In this document: in pieces, positions 23,934-32,012 of the stretch
How the letters are laid out: each line of letters starts with the position of its first letter
How positions within the stretch are numbered: the first letter of the stretch is position 1
DNA from: Pseudomonadota bacterium
Lineage (GTDB): Bacteria; Pseudomonadota; Gammaproteobacteria; Burkholderiales; Burkholderiaceae_E
Length of the DNA stretch: 32,860 bases
Direction of reading: 5' to 3'
NCBI GenBank assembly: GCA_023388075.1
Contig: JAEWGX010000129.1
Location: forward strand, 1-32,860
Translations under genes and position numbers: made by a program
The notes under the pieces: model-generated
What the model saw: only the letters and a program-made list of their open reading frames with translations
Told to the model about the DNA's origin: nothing
The model's database searches: none

Positions 23934-25160
23934 TCAGGGCTCGCCCCTCAGCTCCAGCCCGAGGCAACCCGCCACGCCGCGACGGTGCCCGGGCCCCACC
24001 TGGTCCCAATGGTCCGCGCTGGAAAGCAGCGCGTCCATCCGCTCCTCGACCGTCACGTGGGGGATTGGAATGTCGCGATGCAACAGAACCTGGGCGACGA
24101 CCAAACCTTCGGCCGGGTCGTACTGGCCGAGCATTCGCGCCAGTCCCTCTACGAGCTCACCGAACCGTATGCCCGCCCAGGCCAGGATCGACGCCGAAAC
24201 TTCTCGCTGCTGCACGCCGGTGAGGCGCCGGTCCATGACCAGGTCGCCCTGCAGGCTCACCCGATGTCGCCCGTCGCGCTCCCGCCACCAGAGCACGCGC
24301 GCCTTGAGGATGGAGAGCAGCCTCGTCTCGCTGCACAGGATCAGCCAGTCGTCCCGGTTCCTCACCAGCTGTTCCTCCGCCAACGGCTGGCAGGAAGGCG
24401 GCGCCTGGGGTGGCGAGCCGCGTTGTCGGCGGCCCCAGTCCAACAACGCCTGCCCCGAGATGCCGGGAGGCGCGTCCACGTACACCCCCAGGCCGGGGCC
24501 GGGAAGCATCCGCTCGAGCACGTAGTCCTGGGCAAGCGGCGGCAGATTCGCCAGCTGGTCGAAGACGGCTTGCAGGGCGTGAGGAGCACGCGAAAGAAAC
24601 TCCGGCGAGCCCTGGAAGGTGATGGCTGCCGTCTCTCTCGGCGCGAACGGGTCCCAGGTAGCGGAAGGAGTCGATGGGGAGAGCCCCGGCTGCGTCGCCC
24701 AGGATCTTCGAATGGCACGCAGGAAGCGCTCCGGGTCGACCCGGGTGTTCAGCGGCAGCGTCCGCGGAGACGGTTCACGGTAGTAACGCGCGATCGGGTG
24801 CTGGAGATCCACCACGCCGGACGACTCTCCGCTGTCGAGCAGGCCGATGGTCTCCAGTTGCGACAGCGCCTCGAGCGATGTCTCCGGAAAATCGGCGACC
24901 TGGCGCGATTGCACCTCGTCCGCCTGCCCCTTGCGGAACCAGTAGAGCCCCTCGGACAGCCCCTGGGGCGCGCTGCCGGCGTCGTGATAGACGAGCCAGA
25001 CGACCACTCCCGGCGCGGCCAACCGGTAGAGAACGCGGCCGCGCGCCGTTGCTGCCTTCTGTCGAATGGCCGGTCGAACCTCGCCGAGCGGCACGAGCCT
25101 GCCGCGCTTGCGGCGGCGGCGCGCCGGCATCCCGACCCTGCTCGAGTCCGATGACATCAT
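23934..25160 (-). CDS. Hypothetical protein, unrecognised family
   Basis: 408 residues from the ATG at 25160 (a second ATG follows directly); no clear Shine-Dalgarno is present, and the frame also opens at a TTG at 25220. I do not recognise the family. There is a basic N-terminus (PARRRRKRGR), then an aromatic strand-rich piece RVLYRLAAPGVVVWLVYHD. The middle is proline- and arginine-rich (PGPGLGVYVDAPPGISG). The C-terminal half is helical, with DDWLILCSETRLLSILKARVLWWRE. No signal peptide or membrane segment is evident. Codon use resembles neighbouring genes and the frame is clean over 1.2 kb, so it is likely real. It lies 109 bases upstream of the Crp/Fnr-like gene on the same strand and is divergent from the PepSY-like gene. 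Confidence 0.7.
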   Translation of the reverse strand: MMSSDSSRVGMPARRRRKRGRLVPLGEVRPAIRQKAATARGRVLYRLAAPGVVVWLVYHDAGSAPQGLSEGLYWFRKGQADEVQSRQVADFPETSLEALSQLETIGLLDSGESSGVVDLQHPIARYYREPSPRTLPLNTRVDPERFLRAIRRSWATQPGLSPSTPSATWDPFAPRETAAITFQGSPEFLSRAPHALQAVFDQLANLPPLAQDYVLERMLPGPGLGVYVDAPPGISGQALLDWGRRQRGSPPQAPPSCQPLAEEQLVRNRDDWLILCSETRLLSILKARVLWWRERDGRHRVSLQGDLVMDRRLTGVQQREVSASILAWAGIRFGELVEGLARMLGQYDPAEGLVVAQVLLHRDIPIPHVTVEERMDALLSSADHWDQVGPGHRRGVAGCLGLELRGEP

Positions 25161-25359
25161 GAAAGACGAGGCGACGACATGCAAGGGACCACCAAAGGTA
25201 GCCCGGAACAGGCATGGCAAGGGCTGTTCCCATTCGACCCGGCCGGTCGCAAGACAGGCGCGTCGACGCCGCGGGCTCGACCTCCGCGCTCGGGTATTTC
25301 CGGCCCCGGGCCGCGCCGGCAGCCTACACTGCGTCGTGAACCCGCCTCAGGAGTACCCG

Positions 25360-25635
25360 ATGGACATCAGACACCTCCAAGCCGCGATCATCGTCGTGGC
25401 CGCCACGCTGCTGCCGGCAGGCGCGGTGCTCGCCGACGAGGACATTCCGATCGACCAGCTGCCGCCTGCGGTGATCAAGGCGATCGAGGCCCGCTTCCCA
25501 GGCGCGAAGATCGAGGAAGCCGAGCGGGACACGCGCGATGGCCGCCCGCTCTACGAGGTGGAGATCGAGGTGAACGGCGATGACAAGGAGCTGAAGATCA
25601 CCCCGGACGGGCAGATCATCGATATCGACGACTGA
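25360..25635 (+). CDS. Exported PepSY-like small protein
   Basis: 91 residues from the ATG at 25360, with a CAGGAG site upstream and a TACACT -10-like hexamer at 25325-25330. A signal peptide (residues 1-25, ending AVLA) precedes a mature domain of about 65 residues. That domain is IDQLPPAVIKAIEARFPGAKI...YEVEIEVNGDDKELKITPDGQII, the PepSY-like pattern of one helix and a beta sheet. Such proteins are periplasmic and are proposed to bind or inhibit proteases or to sense cations; function here is not established. The mature part is strongly acidic. The 3' end overlaps the convergent IclR gene by 20 bases. Confidence 0.88.
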   Translation: MDIRHLQAAIIVVAATLLPAGAVLADEDIPIDQLPPAVIKAIEARFPGAKIEEAERDTRDGRPLYEVEIEVNGDDKELKITPDGQIIDIDD

Positions 25636-26500
25636 CCCCTGCCGGGCCGGAATTCGTCCAGCCCAACCTCACCGACACCTCGGCCGCCGCCTCTCTTACC
25701 GCCTGCGCGTAGGGCGAATCCCATTCGGCCGGGAAGCGCTCGACGTGCCCGAGGGCGGTGATCACCACCGCCGCGTTGCCTTCGTGATCGAATGCCGGCG
25801 CGGCGAACGCATTGATGCCGGGTAGCGGGCGACCCCTCGCACGGGTCACGCCGTGCGCCCGGTACTCGTGCGCGATCGACGCGAGCGCCTCGGTCGGGAT
25901 GCGCGGCCTGCGCCCCCCGGCCTGGCGGAGGTCCCCGAACGGCCCGGCCATCACCACCGTGACCTGCGCGGCGGGCAGCACCGCGGCAAAGGCGCGGCCG
26001 GTGGCCGTCTCGAGCGTCGACATCACCGTGCCGACCCGCATGTTCACGTGCAGCGGCTGCCGTGACTCGAACATCCGCACGACCGTCGGACCCAGGTTGC
26101 CCCAGACCGCGATCACCACCATCTGCCCGGTCGACGACGCGAGCGCCTGCGCCACCGGCACGGCCGCCCTGAGCGGATCCGACTGGTGCAGGGCGGCCAG
26201 TCCGATCTGCAGCGCCGCCGGCCCAAGCGCGTAGCGCCCGCTCAGCGGCTCCTGCTCCACCAGGCGCAAGCGAGCGAAGCTGACGAGGTAGGGATGTGCC
26301 CGCGAAGGAGGCATGTCCGCCTCTGCCGCCAGGTCCTTGAGGCTCATCGGCTCGGCTTGATTCGCGAGCGCCAGCAGCAGCCGCCCGCCCACCTCGACGG
26401 ACTGGACCGAGCGTTGGCCGTTGCCGGCCTCTTCCTTGGGCGCACCCGGACGCCCGCCATCCCCACCCTGCACCGCCCTGGCCTCGCCTGGTCTGGCCAT
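25616..26500 (-). CDS. IclR-family transcriptional regulator
   Basis: 294 residues from the ATG at 26500, preceded by GGAAGGGGA. A 28-residue Gly/Arg-rich lead precedes the winged helix-turn-helix (about 30-92: VQSVEVGGRLLLALANQ, MSLKDLAAEADMPPSRAHPYLVSF). The C-terminal effector domain (about 100-285) has the GAF-like TATGRAFAA and INAFAAPAFDHEGNAAVVIT segments typical of the family. It is divergent from the VOC/FAD-hydroxylase operon with only 129 bases between, including a GATTTG-N7-CAAATC inverted repeat. This strongly suggests it controls that operon in response to an aromatic substrate or intermediate. Confidence 0.93.
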   Translation of the reverse strand: MARPGEARAVQGGDGGRPGAPKEEAGNGQRSVQSVEVGGRLLLALANQAEPMSLKDLAAEADMPPSRAHPYLVSFARLRLVEQEPLSGRYALGPAALQIGLAALHQSDPLRAAVPVAQALASSTGQMVVIAVWGNLGPTVVRMFESRQPLHVNMRVGTVMSTLETATGRAFAAVLPAAQVTVVMAGPFGDLRQAGGRRPRIPTEALASIAHEYRAHGVTRARGRPLPGINAFAAPAFDHEGNAAVVITALGHVERFPAEWDSPYAQAVREAAAEVSVRLGWTNSGPAGVSRRYR

Positions 26501-26540
26501 CGTTCCCCTTCCCTTGCACCCCGGCACTATGGGCCGCGCA

Positions 26541-26559
26541 GATTTGATTAGAACAAATC
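26541..26559. promoter_or_regulatory. Inverted repeat, candidate IclR operator
   Basis: GATTTG (26541-26546), a 7-base spacer and CAAATC (26554-26559) form a perfect 6-bp inverted repeat in an AT-rich patch. It sits directly upstream of the -35 element of the VOC operon and 41 bases from the IclR start, so it can serve both directions. Confidence 0.6.
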
Positions 26560-26562
26560 CGT

Positions 26563-26591
26563 TTGACATATGCGAGTGTCGGGCGCACACT
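26563..26591 (+). promoter_or_regulatory. Promoter of the VOC/FAD-hydroxylase operon
   Basis: TTGACA (26563-26568), a 17-base spacer and CACACT (26586-26591) give a perfect -35 and a moderate -10. Transcription should start near 26598, leaving a leader of about 30 bases with an AGGAG site. Confidence 0.7.
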
Positions 26592-26615
26592 GCAAACCCA
26601 TTCGCACTGTGCAAA
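26584..26615 (+). repeat. Imperfect direct repeat over the -10/+1 region
   Basis: CGCACACTGCAAA (26584-26596) and CGCACTGTGCAAA (26603-26615) match at 11 of 13 bases with a 19-base period. They cover the -10 box and the early transcript, a suitable place for a second regulator-binding site. Confidence 0.5.
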
Positions 26616-26629
26616 TGGAGGAGATGTAG

Positions 26630-27190
26630 ATGGCACCGATCGCCCGTATCCACCATGTGGCCTACCGCTGCCGGGACGCGAAGGAGACCGTCCAGTGGTA
26701 CCGCGAGCATCTCGGCATGGAGTTCGTCCTCGCCATCGCCGAGGACCGCGTGCCCTCGACCAAGGCACCGGACCCGTACATGCATCTCTTCATGGATGCG
26801 GGCGGCGGGAACATCCTCGCGTTCTTCGAGATTCCCAACTCGCCTCCCATGGGCCGCGATCCGAACACGCCGGACTGGGTGCAGCACATCGCGTTCAAGG
26901 TCGAGGACGAGGCGGCCCTGATGGCGCACAAGGAGAAGCTGGAGGCCGGCGGCGTGGAGGTGCTCGGCGTGACCGATCACGGAATCTTCCGCTCCATCTA
27001 CTTTCGCGATCCGAACGGGCACCGGCTCGAGCTGGTCGCGGACACTGCCACGCCGGAACAGATGAAGCGACTCGACGACGTCAAGTGGGCGATGCTGGAG
27101 GAGTGGACCCGCACGAAGAAGGCGCCCAGGCACGCGGCCTGGATGCACGAGAAGGAGCTGGGAGGCGCGACCGACCCCGTGACCGCGTAG
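26630..27190 (+). CDS. VOC-family (glyoxalase/dioxygenase fold) protein
   Basis: 186 residues with an AGGAG site ahead of the ATG. It holds one vicinal-oxygen-chelate unit of two beta-alpha-beta-beta-beta modules. The expected metal ligands are His in ARIHHVAYR (about 8-9), His in PYMHLFMD, His in VQHIAFKVED and Glu in HRLELVAD. These fit an Fe(II) or other divalent-metal enzyme such as a dioxygenase, or a glyoxalase-like isomerase. The C-terminal 40 residues form a charged helix and tail. It is the first gene of the IclR-controlled operon and precedes an aromatic hydroxylase by 19 bases, so ring cleavage or handling of the hydroxylated product is plausible but not shown. Confidence 0.87.
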   Translation: MAPIARIHHVAYRCRDAKETVQWYREHLGMEFVLAIAEDRVPSTKAPDPYMHLFMDAGGGNILAFFEIPNSPPMGRDPNTPDWVQHIAFKVEDEAALMAHKEKLEAGGVEVLGVTDHGIFRSIYFRDPNGHRLELVADTATPEQMKRLDDVKWAMLEEWTRTKKAPRHAAWMHEKELGGATDPVTA

Positions 27191-27209
27191 ACTCGCCCCG
27201 AGGCATCCG

Positions 27210-28820
27210 ATGCTCGCCACCTACGCGTATCCCGAGTTCCGCTACGTCCAGTCGCAGGAACAGCGGGACGGGGTGCCGCGCCGGCATCTGCTGGTCGTGG
27301 TGGGTGGCGGACCGGTCGGCCTGACGGCGGCGCTCGACTGCGCGGGCCGCGGGCTGCCGGTTGTCCTGATCGACGACAACAACTCGGTGAGCATCGGCTC
27401 CCGCGCGGTCTGCTACGCCAAGCGGCCCCTGGAGATCTGGGATCGGCTGGACGTCGCGGGGCCGATGGTGGAGAAGGGCGTGGGCTGGAAGCTCGGCAAG
27501 GTCTACTTCAGGGAGGACCTCTGCTACACGTTCGACCTGCTCCCCGAGCCGCATCACAAGATGCCGGCGATGACCAACCTGCAGCAGTACTACCTCGAGG
27601 AGTTCCTGGTCGACGCGTGCGAGCGCGAGCCCAGGGTGGAGCTGCGCTGGAATCACAAGCTGATCAGCATCGCCCGGGCCGCGGACCATGTCGTCCTCAC
27701 CGTCGAGACGCCGGACGGCATCTTCAGGATGCTGGCCGACTGGGTGATCGCCTGCGATGGTGCCAACAGCGACACGCGCCGAATGGTGGGGGCGGAGTTC
27801 ACCGGCCAGTTCTTCCAGGATCGCTTCCTCATCGCCGACATCGTGATGAAGGCGGACTACCCGGCGGAGCGCCGCTTCTGGTTCGACCCTCCGTTTCACC
27901 GCGGCCAGTCGGCACTGCTGCACAAGGAAGCGGACAACGTCTGGCGCCTGGACTTCCAGCTCGGCTGGGAAGCGGATCCCGAGGAGGAGCGCAAGCCGGA
28001 GAACGTCGTCCGACGGGTGAGGCAAATGCTCGGCTCGGACGTCGAGTTCGAGTTGGAGTGGGCGTCGGTCTACCAGTTCGCCTGCCGACGCGTCGACCGG
28101 TTCCGGCATGACCGCATCCTCTTCGCCGGTGACGCGGCTCACCAGGTTTCCCCGTTTGGCGCGCGCGGCGCGAACACCGGCATCCAGGACGTCGACAACC
28201 TGGCGTGGAAGCTCGCGCTCGTGATCCAGGGCAAGGCACCGGCCACGCTACTGGACAGCTATCACGAGGAACGCGCGTTCGCGGCAGACGACAACATCCG
28301 CCAGTCGACCCGCTCGACCGACTTCATCACGCCGAAGAATCGCGCAAGCCGGCACTACCGCGACGCGGTCCTCGAGCTTGCACGGCAGGAGGCCTTCGCG
28401 CGGCCGTTGGTCAACAGTGGTCGGCTCAGCACGCCGACGCCGTACCTGCAATCGTCCCTCAACACGCCGGACGAAAGTCCGTTCGCCGGGGCGATGCGTC
28501 CCGGCACGAACTGCGCCGACGCCCCGATCCTGCGCAACGGCCGGCCCGGCTGGCTGCTCGAGGAGCTCGGCAAGGGCTTCGTCCTGATGACCGTGGGACG
28601 GCCCGAGGCGCCCGAAGGCATCGAGGTGGAGGGCGTGTGGGCGCCGGTGCTCTCGATCGGCCATGACGTGTTCAGCCCGGAGAACGTGCTCGCCGACCGC
28701 TACGACATGCAGCCCGGGACGGTCTACCTGATCCGGCCGGACCAGCACGTGGCCGCGCGCTGGCGACGCTTCGACCGCAGCAAGGCGCGAGCCGCGCTCG
28801 CTCGCTGCCTGGGCCACTGA
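27210..28820 (+). CDS. FAD-dependent monooxygenase (PheA/TfdB/MhpA-like aromatic hydroxylase)
   Basis: 536 residues. The FAD/NAD-binding Rossmann motif is VVVGGGPVGLTAALDC (about 29-44), the DG motif is CDGANSDTRRMVG (about 190-202), and the GD motif is FAGDAAHQVSPFGARGANTGIQD (about 306-328). This is the class A flavoprotein hydroxylase set, with a thioredoxin-like C-terminal domain expected after about residue 400. Such enzymes hydroxylate phenolic rings using NAD(P)H and O2; MhpA-like members act on 3-hydroxyphenylpropionate. The substrate here is unknown. The gene follows the VOC gene by 19 bases and is followed by a DUF2783 gene, a known neighbour of this enzyme type. Confidence 0.92.
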   Translation: MLATYAYPEFRYVQSQEQRDGVPRRHLLVVVGGGPVGLTAALDCAGRGLPVVLIDDNNSVSIGSRAVCYAKRPLEIWDRLDVAGPMVEKGVGWKLGKVYFREDLCYTFDLLPEPHHKMPAMTNLQQYYLEEFLVDACEREPRVELRWNHKLISIARAADHVVLTVETPDGIFRMLADWVIACDGANSDTRRMVGAEFTGQFFQDRFLIADIVMKADYPAERRFWFDPPFHRGQSALLHKEADNVWRLDFQLGWEADPEEERKPENVVRRVRQMLGSDVEFELEWASVYQFACRRVDRFRHDRILFAGDAAHQVSPFGARGANTGIQDVDNLAWKLALVIQGKAPATLLDSYHEERAFAADDNIRQSTRSTDFITPKNRASRHYRDAVLELARQEAFARPLVNSGRLSTPTPYLQSSLNTPDESPFAGAMRPGTNCADAPILRNGRPGWLLEELGKGFVLMTVGRPEAPEGIEVEGVWAPVLSIGHDVFSPENVLADRYDMQPGTVYLIRPDQHVAARWRRFDRSKARAALARCLGH

Positions 28821-28855
28821 ACGAAACTGCCCCCACGCTCGCTACGGAGGATCCG

Positions 28856-29074
28856 ATGCCGCTCCTGCGTCATCCCAACATCGTCGACCCGGACGGCTTC
28901 TACGAGGAGCTGGTCCAGAGCCAGCGAGACCTGGACGACGAAGAGGCCGCGCTGATGAACAGCAAGCTGGTGCTGATCCTGGCAAACCACGTCGGCGATC
29001 GCGAGCTGCTGAGCGAGGCGATCGAGCTCGCGCGGCCCAACGCCTCGCGCAAGGGCGCGTCCGCCAGCGACTGA
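28856..29074 (+). CDS. DUF2783 small protein
   Basis: 72 residues with a GGAGG site before the ATG, 35 bases after the hydroxylase stop. The core DPDGFYEELVQSQRDLDDEEAALMNSKLVLILANHVGD is the DUF2783 signature: two helices with conserved acidic residues and the N-x-K-L-x-L-I-L-A-N-H piece. DUF2783 genes commonly sit beside FAD-dependent aromatic hydroxylases, so it may be an accessory or stability factor, but no function is known. It has no signal peptide or membrane segment. Confidence 0.88.
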   Translation: MPLLRHPNIVDPDGFYEELVQSQRDLDDEEAALMNSKLVLILANHVGDRELLSEAIELARPNASRKGASASD

Positions 29075-29093
29075 CCGGCTCGCGGACCGGTAC

Positions 29094-29144
29094 GACGCGC
29101 GCGGCGCGTCGGCGGGCGGGAGCCCCGACCGGCAACCCCGGTCG
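29094..29144. repeat. Two adjacent hairpins after the DUF2783 gene
   Basis: GACGCGC/GCGCGTC with a 3-base loop (29094-29110) and CGACCGG/CCGGTCG with a 5-base loop (29126-29144) are perfect 7-bp inverted repeats between the DUF2783 and DUF2889 genes. Neither has a T-run. They may mark the transcript end or simply reflect the high GC content. Confidence 0.35.
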
Positions 29145-29200
29145 ATTGTGGGATCATCGTGGCATCCCCGCCCCGCCTCGGCGGGACCCCGCCGAAACCG

Positions 29201-29779
29201 ATGTCCACGCCTGCGAGAAAGCCGCTCCACACCCGCCGCATCACCTATGAGGGGTTCCTGCGCGAGGACGGCCTGTTCGAGATGGAAGCCGAGCTGGTGG
29301 ACACCAAGGGCGAGGTGCTGCATCTGGTCGAACGCGGGGCCGTGGAGCCCGGGGAGCCGGTGCACCACATGCGGGCGCGGGTCACCTTCGACGACGAGAT
29401 GAAGGTGGTGGATGCTCAGGCGTGGATGGACAGCTCTCCCTTTCCCGACTGCGTTGCGGCGACCGGGCCGATGCAGCGCCTGGTCGGCGCGAGCATCGGA
29501 CGCGGCTGGCGCAGGACGCTCGACGAAGCGATGGGCGGCGTGGCCGGCTGTACCCACCTGCGCGAGCTGCTGACCGGGCTTGCGACCGCGGCTATCCAGA
29601 CGGTCTTCGGCCACGCGGAGGCGCAACGTCGCCAGGCCGGCACGCCGCTGCCGTCGCCGCAGGATCCACCGCCCTACTACATGGGCAAGTGCATGTCGTG
29701 GGACTTCGACGGGCCGGTGGTGAAGCGGGTGATGCCGGCTTTCTACCGCTGGCGGCCGGGGCCGGACAAGGGCAACTGA
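29201..29779 (+). CDS. DUF2889 domain protein
   Basis: 192 residues from the ATG at 29201 (a GTG at 29159 in the same frame is possible). The sequence starts with PLHTRRITYEGFLREDGLFEMEAELVDTK and continues with VHHMRARVTFDDEMKVVDAQAWMD, SPFPDC, IGRGWRRTLDEAMGGVAGCTHLRELL and a PPPYYMGKCMSWDFDG tail, the recognisable DUF2889 pattern. Conserved His, Cys and Asp residues suggest metal or ligand binding, but the family has no established function; it recurs near aromatic and fatty-acid catabolic genes. It lies 126 bases after DUF2783, separated by two hairpins, so it may have its own promoter. Confidence 0.87.
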   Translation: MSTPARKPLHTRRITYEGFLREDGLFEMEAELVDTKGEVLHLVERGAVEPGEPVHHMRARVTFDDEMKVVDAQAWMDSSPFPDCVAATGPMQRLVGASIGRGWRRTLDEAMGGVAGCTHLRELLTGLATAAIQTVFGHAEAQRRQAGTPLPSPQDPPPYYMGKCMSWDFDGPVVKRVMPAFYRWRPGPDKGN

Positions 29780-29800
29780 GCCGCTCTCTGGTGCCTTGCC

Positions 29801-29806
29801 TATACT
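29801..29806 (+). promoter_or_regulatory. Probable -10 element of the two-component operon
   Basis: TATACT lies 44 bases upstream of the response regulator start and 22 bases after the DUF2889 stop. The hexamer 17 bases further upstream is a poor -35 match, as expected for an activated promoter. Read-through from the catabolic operon remains possible. Confidence 0.4.
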
Positions 29807-29849
29807 TGCCGGTCGGGAGGCTGGCAGAACGAGGACTGTCATTGGTGCA

Positions 29850-30566
29850 ATGTGGCGCTGCCTGATCATCGAGGACGACCAGGTGAACGCGAAGTATGTC
29901 GCCGACGGACTTCGCGAGCTGGGCCATTCGCCCACCATCTGCGCCGACCCGGTCGCGGGATTGCAGGCGGCGACCGAGCAGGACTGGGACGTCGTCATCC
30001 TGGACCGGATGCTGCCCAACGGCGTCGATGGACTGTCGATCCTCGCCACGATGCGCGGCATCGGCCGCAAGACGCCGGTGATCGTGCTGAGCGCCCTCAC
30101 CGCGCTGGACGAACGGGTGCGTGGGCTCAAGGCCGGCGGTGACGACTACCTCGCCAAGCCCTTCGCCTTCTCGGAGCTCGCTGCGCGCATCGAGGCGCTG
30201 GTGCGGCGCTCGCGCTCGCAGGAAGCGCCGACTCAGCTGACCGTCTCGGATCTCCGGATCGACCTGGTGAACCGTCGCGTGGAACGGGCCGGCCGGCCCG
30301 TCCAGTTGCAGCCGCGGGAGTTCCGGCTGCTCGCCTACATGATGTCGCACCCGCGCCAGGTGCTGACCCGGACCATGCTCCTGGAAGCGGTCTGGGACTA
30401 TCGCTTCGATCCTCAGACCAACATCATCGACGTGCAGATCAGCCGGCTGCGGCAAAAGGTCGACGCCGGCGCGGCCCTGCCGCTGATCCACACGGTCCGG
30501 GGAGTGGGCTACCTGCTGGCGGAGGACGCCAGCGCGGCGGTCGCGCAGCGCGCCGCGCCGGGATGA
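29850..30566 (+). CDS. OmpR-family response regulator
   Basis: 238 residues from the ATG at 29850; the frame opens earlier, but only from here is there a receiver-like start (MWRCLIIEDDQ). The receiver domain (1-120) has the acidic pocket Glu8/Asp9/Asp10, the phospho-acceptor Asp52 (VVILDRMLPNG), Ser81 and Lys103 (LAKPF). The DNA-binding winged helix covers about 135-230 (VQLQPREFRLLAYMMSHPRQVLTRTMLLEAVW ... TVRGVGYLL). The stop overlaps the sensor kinase start as ATGA, so the pair is co-translated. The gene is upstream of a TTT transporter, as in tctDE-type systems, but a link to the transporter is an inference. Confidence 0.93.
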   Translation: MWRCLIIEDDQVNAKYVADGLRELGHSPTICADPVAGLQAATEQDWDVVILDRMLPNGVDGLSILATMRGIGRKTPVIVLSALTALDERVRGLKAGGDDYLAKPFAFSELAARIEALVRRSRSQEAPTQLTVSDLRIDLVNRRVERAGRPVQLQPREFRLLAYMMSHPRQVLTRTMLLEAVWDYRFDPQTNIIDVQISRLRQKVDAGAALPLIHTVRGVGYLLAEDASAAVAQRAAPG

Positions 30567-31987
30567 GCGATCGGGCGGCAACGGCCGGACGCGAAGGCGT
30601 TCCCCCGCCGCGCTCGCTTGCGGGCGGCCTTCCGGTCGTGTTTCGCTCGGTCGGCTTCCGGCTCGCGCTCAACTACGGATTGCTCTCGCTGGTGACCATG
30701 ACGGTGCTGGTCGCCCTCTTCTATGTCCAGACGGTTGGCGTTCTCAAGCAGAACAACGCGCGGCAGGTGCAGGCATCCGCCTATCGCCTGCAGAGCCTTT
30801 TCGAGCGCGAGGGCCGCGACGGGCTCGCCCGGGGGATCGGCCAGTTGCTGCGTGACGGCGCCGAGTCCGACATCGAGCTGTACCTGCTCCTCGACGAGCG
30901 CGGCACGGTGCTCGCCGGCAACATGGACATGGTTCCGGACCTCGCGATGACCTCGCCCCGAATCGTCGAACGGCCCGTGATCCGGTCGGGGCGCAGCGTC
31001 GACGGCACGCTGCTCGTACGGCAGCTTGCCGACGACTCCACGCTGGTGGTCGGCAGGGAGATGGGAGATGTCCATCGCGTGGCGCACCTGGTGGAGCGGG
31101 CGCTCTATGCGGCGGCCGGCGTCACCCTGCTCTTCATTCTCGGTGGCACCGCCTGGTTCCGTGCCCACCTGGAAAGCCGGGTGGAGGCGATCCGCATGAC
31201 CACTCGCGGTGTCGGCGCAGGCAACCTCAGCATGCGCATACCGGCCACGTCCGAGGAAGACGAGTTCGCCCGGCTCGACGGCGACATCAACAGCATGCTC
31301 GACCGGATCGAGCAGCTCATGGAGGGCGTGCGACATGTCTCCAATGCGATCGCCCACGAGATGCGAACGCCCATGTCGCGCATCCTCGCCGGCCTGCGCA
31401 CTGCCGACCGGCCCGACGTCGAGCCCGACCGGGTGGTGGAGGCGAACCGGGCCGCGATCCGCGAGATCGAAACGCTGACCCAGGTGTTCGACAAGCTGCT
31501 CCAGATCGCCGAGGCCGAGGCCGGGACGCGGCGCCAGGAGTTCGAACGGATCGATGCCGGCGCGATCATGCGCGACGTCGTCGAGCTGTTCGCGTCGGTG
31601 GCCGAGGAGCAGGGCGTCACGCTCGTGGACGAGACCGAGTCCCCGGTCAACGTGCTGGGCGACCGCGACCTCCTCGCCGGCGTCGCGGCCAATCTGGTGG
31701 AGAACGCCCTGCGCCATGCCGGTAGCGGCGCGCGGGTGCGCGTGGGCACGGAGCTCGACGGAGACGATGCCGTCCTTTCCGTGACCGACGACGGACCTGG
31801 CGTACCGGCGGCCGCGCTGCCGCAACTCGGCACGCGCTTCTTCCGGCCGAACCGCAGCGTGCCCGGCACCGGGCTCGGCCTCGCGAGTGCACGCGCCGTC
31901 GTGCTCCTGCACGGCGGCACGATCGACTTCGCCGACGCGCGACCCGGCCTCGCGGCGCGCGTTCGCCTGCCCGCGTTCGTCGCCTGA
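30563..31987 (+). CDS. Sensor histidine kinase (membrane, HAMP type)
   Basis: 474 residues. Transmembrane segment 1 (about 33-57) and 2 (about 178-199) enclose a 120-residue periplasmic sensor loop. A HAMP linker follows at about 200-250, then the dimerisation/phosphoacceptor box AIAHEMRTPMSR with His265. The catalytic ATPase domain shows the N box (NLVENALRHA), G1 (DDGPGVP) and the GTGLGLA G2 motif. The protein should autophosphorylate on His265 and pass the phosphate to Asp52 of the response regulator encoded just before it. The signal is unknown. The start overlaps the regulator stop by 4 bases. A perfect inverted repeat follows at 32013-32040. Confidence 0.95.
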   Translation: MSDRAATAGREGVPPPRSLAGGLPVVFRSVGFRLALNYGLLSLVTMTVLVALFYVQTVGVLKQNNARQVQASAYRLQSLFEREGRDGLARGIGQLLRDGAESDIELYLLLDERGTVLAGNMDMVPDLAMTSPRIVERPVIRSGRSVDGTLLVRQLADDSTLVVGREMGDVHRVAHLVERALYAAAGVTLLFILGGTAWFRAHLESRVEAIRMTTRGVGAGNLSMRIPATSEEDEFARLDGDINSMLDRIEQLMEGVRHVSNAIAHEMRTPMSRILAGLRTADRPDVEPDRVVEANRAAIREIETLTQVFDKLLQIAEAEAGTRRQEFERIDAGAIMRDVVELFASVAEEQGVTLVDETESPVNVLGDRDLLAGVAANLVENALRHAGSGARVRVGTELDGDDAVLSVTDDGPGVPAAALPQLGTRFFRPNRSVPGTGLGLASARAVVLLHGGTIDFADARPGLAARVRLPAFVA

Positions 31988-32012
31988 CCGGGCCGACCGG
32001 TTCCGCCGGCCA

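Noticed and set aside
31988..32012. GC-rich short inverted sequences after the kinase stop
   Set aside because: The arms are short and made of GGCC/CCGG repeats, expected by chance at this GC content; only the longer repeat at 32013-32040 is kept.
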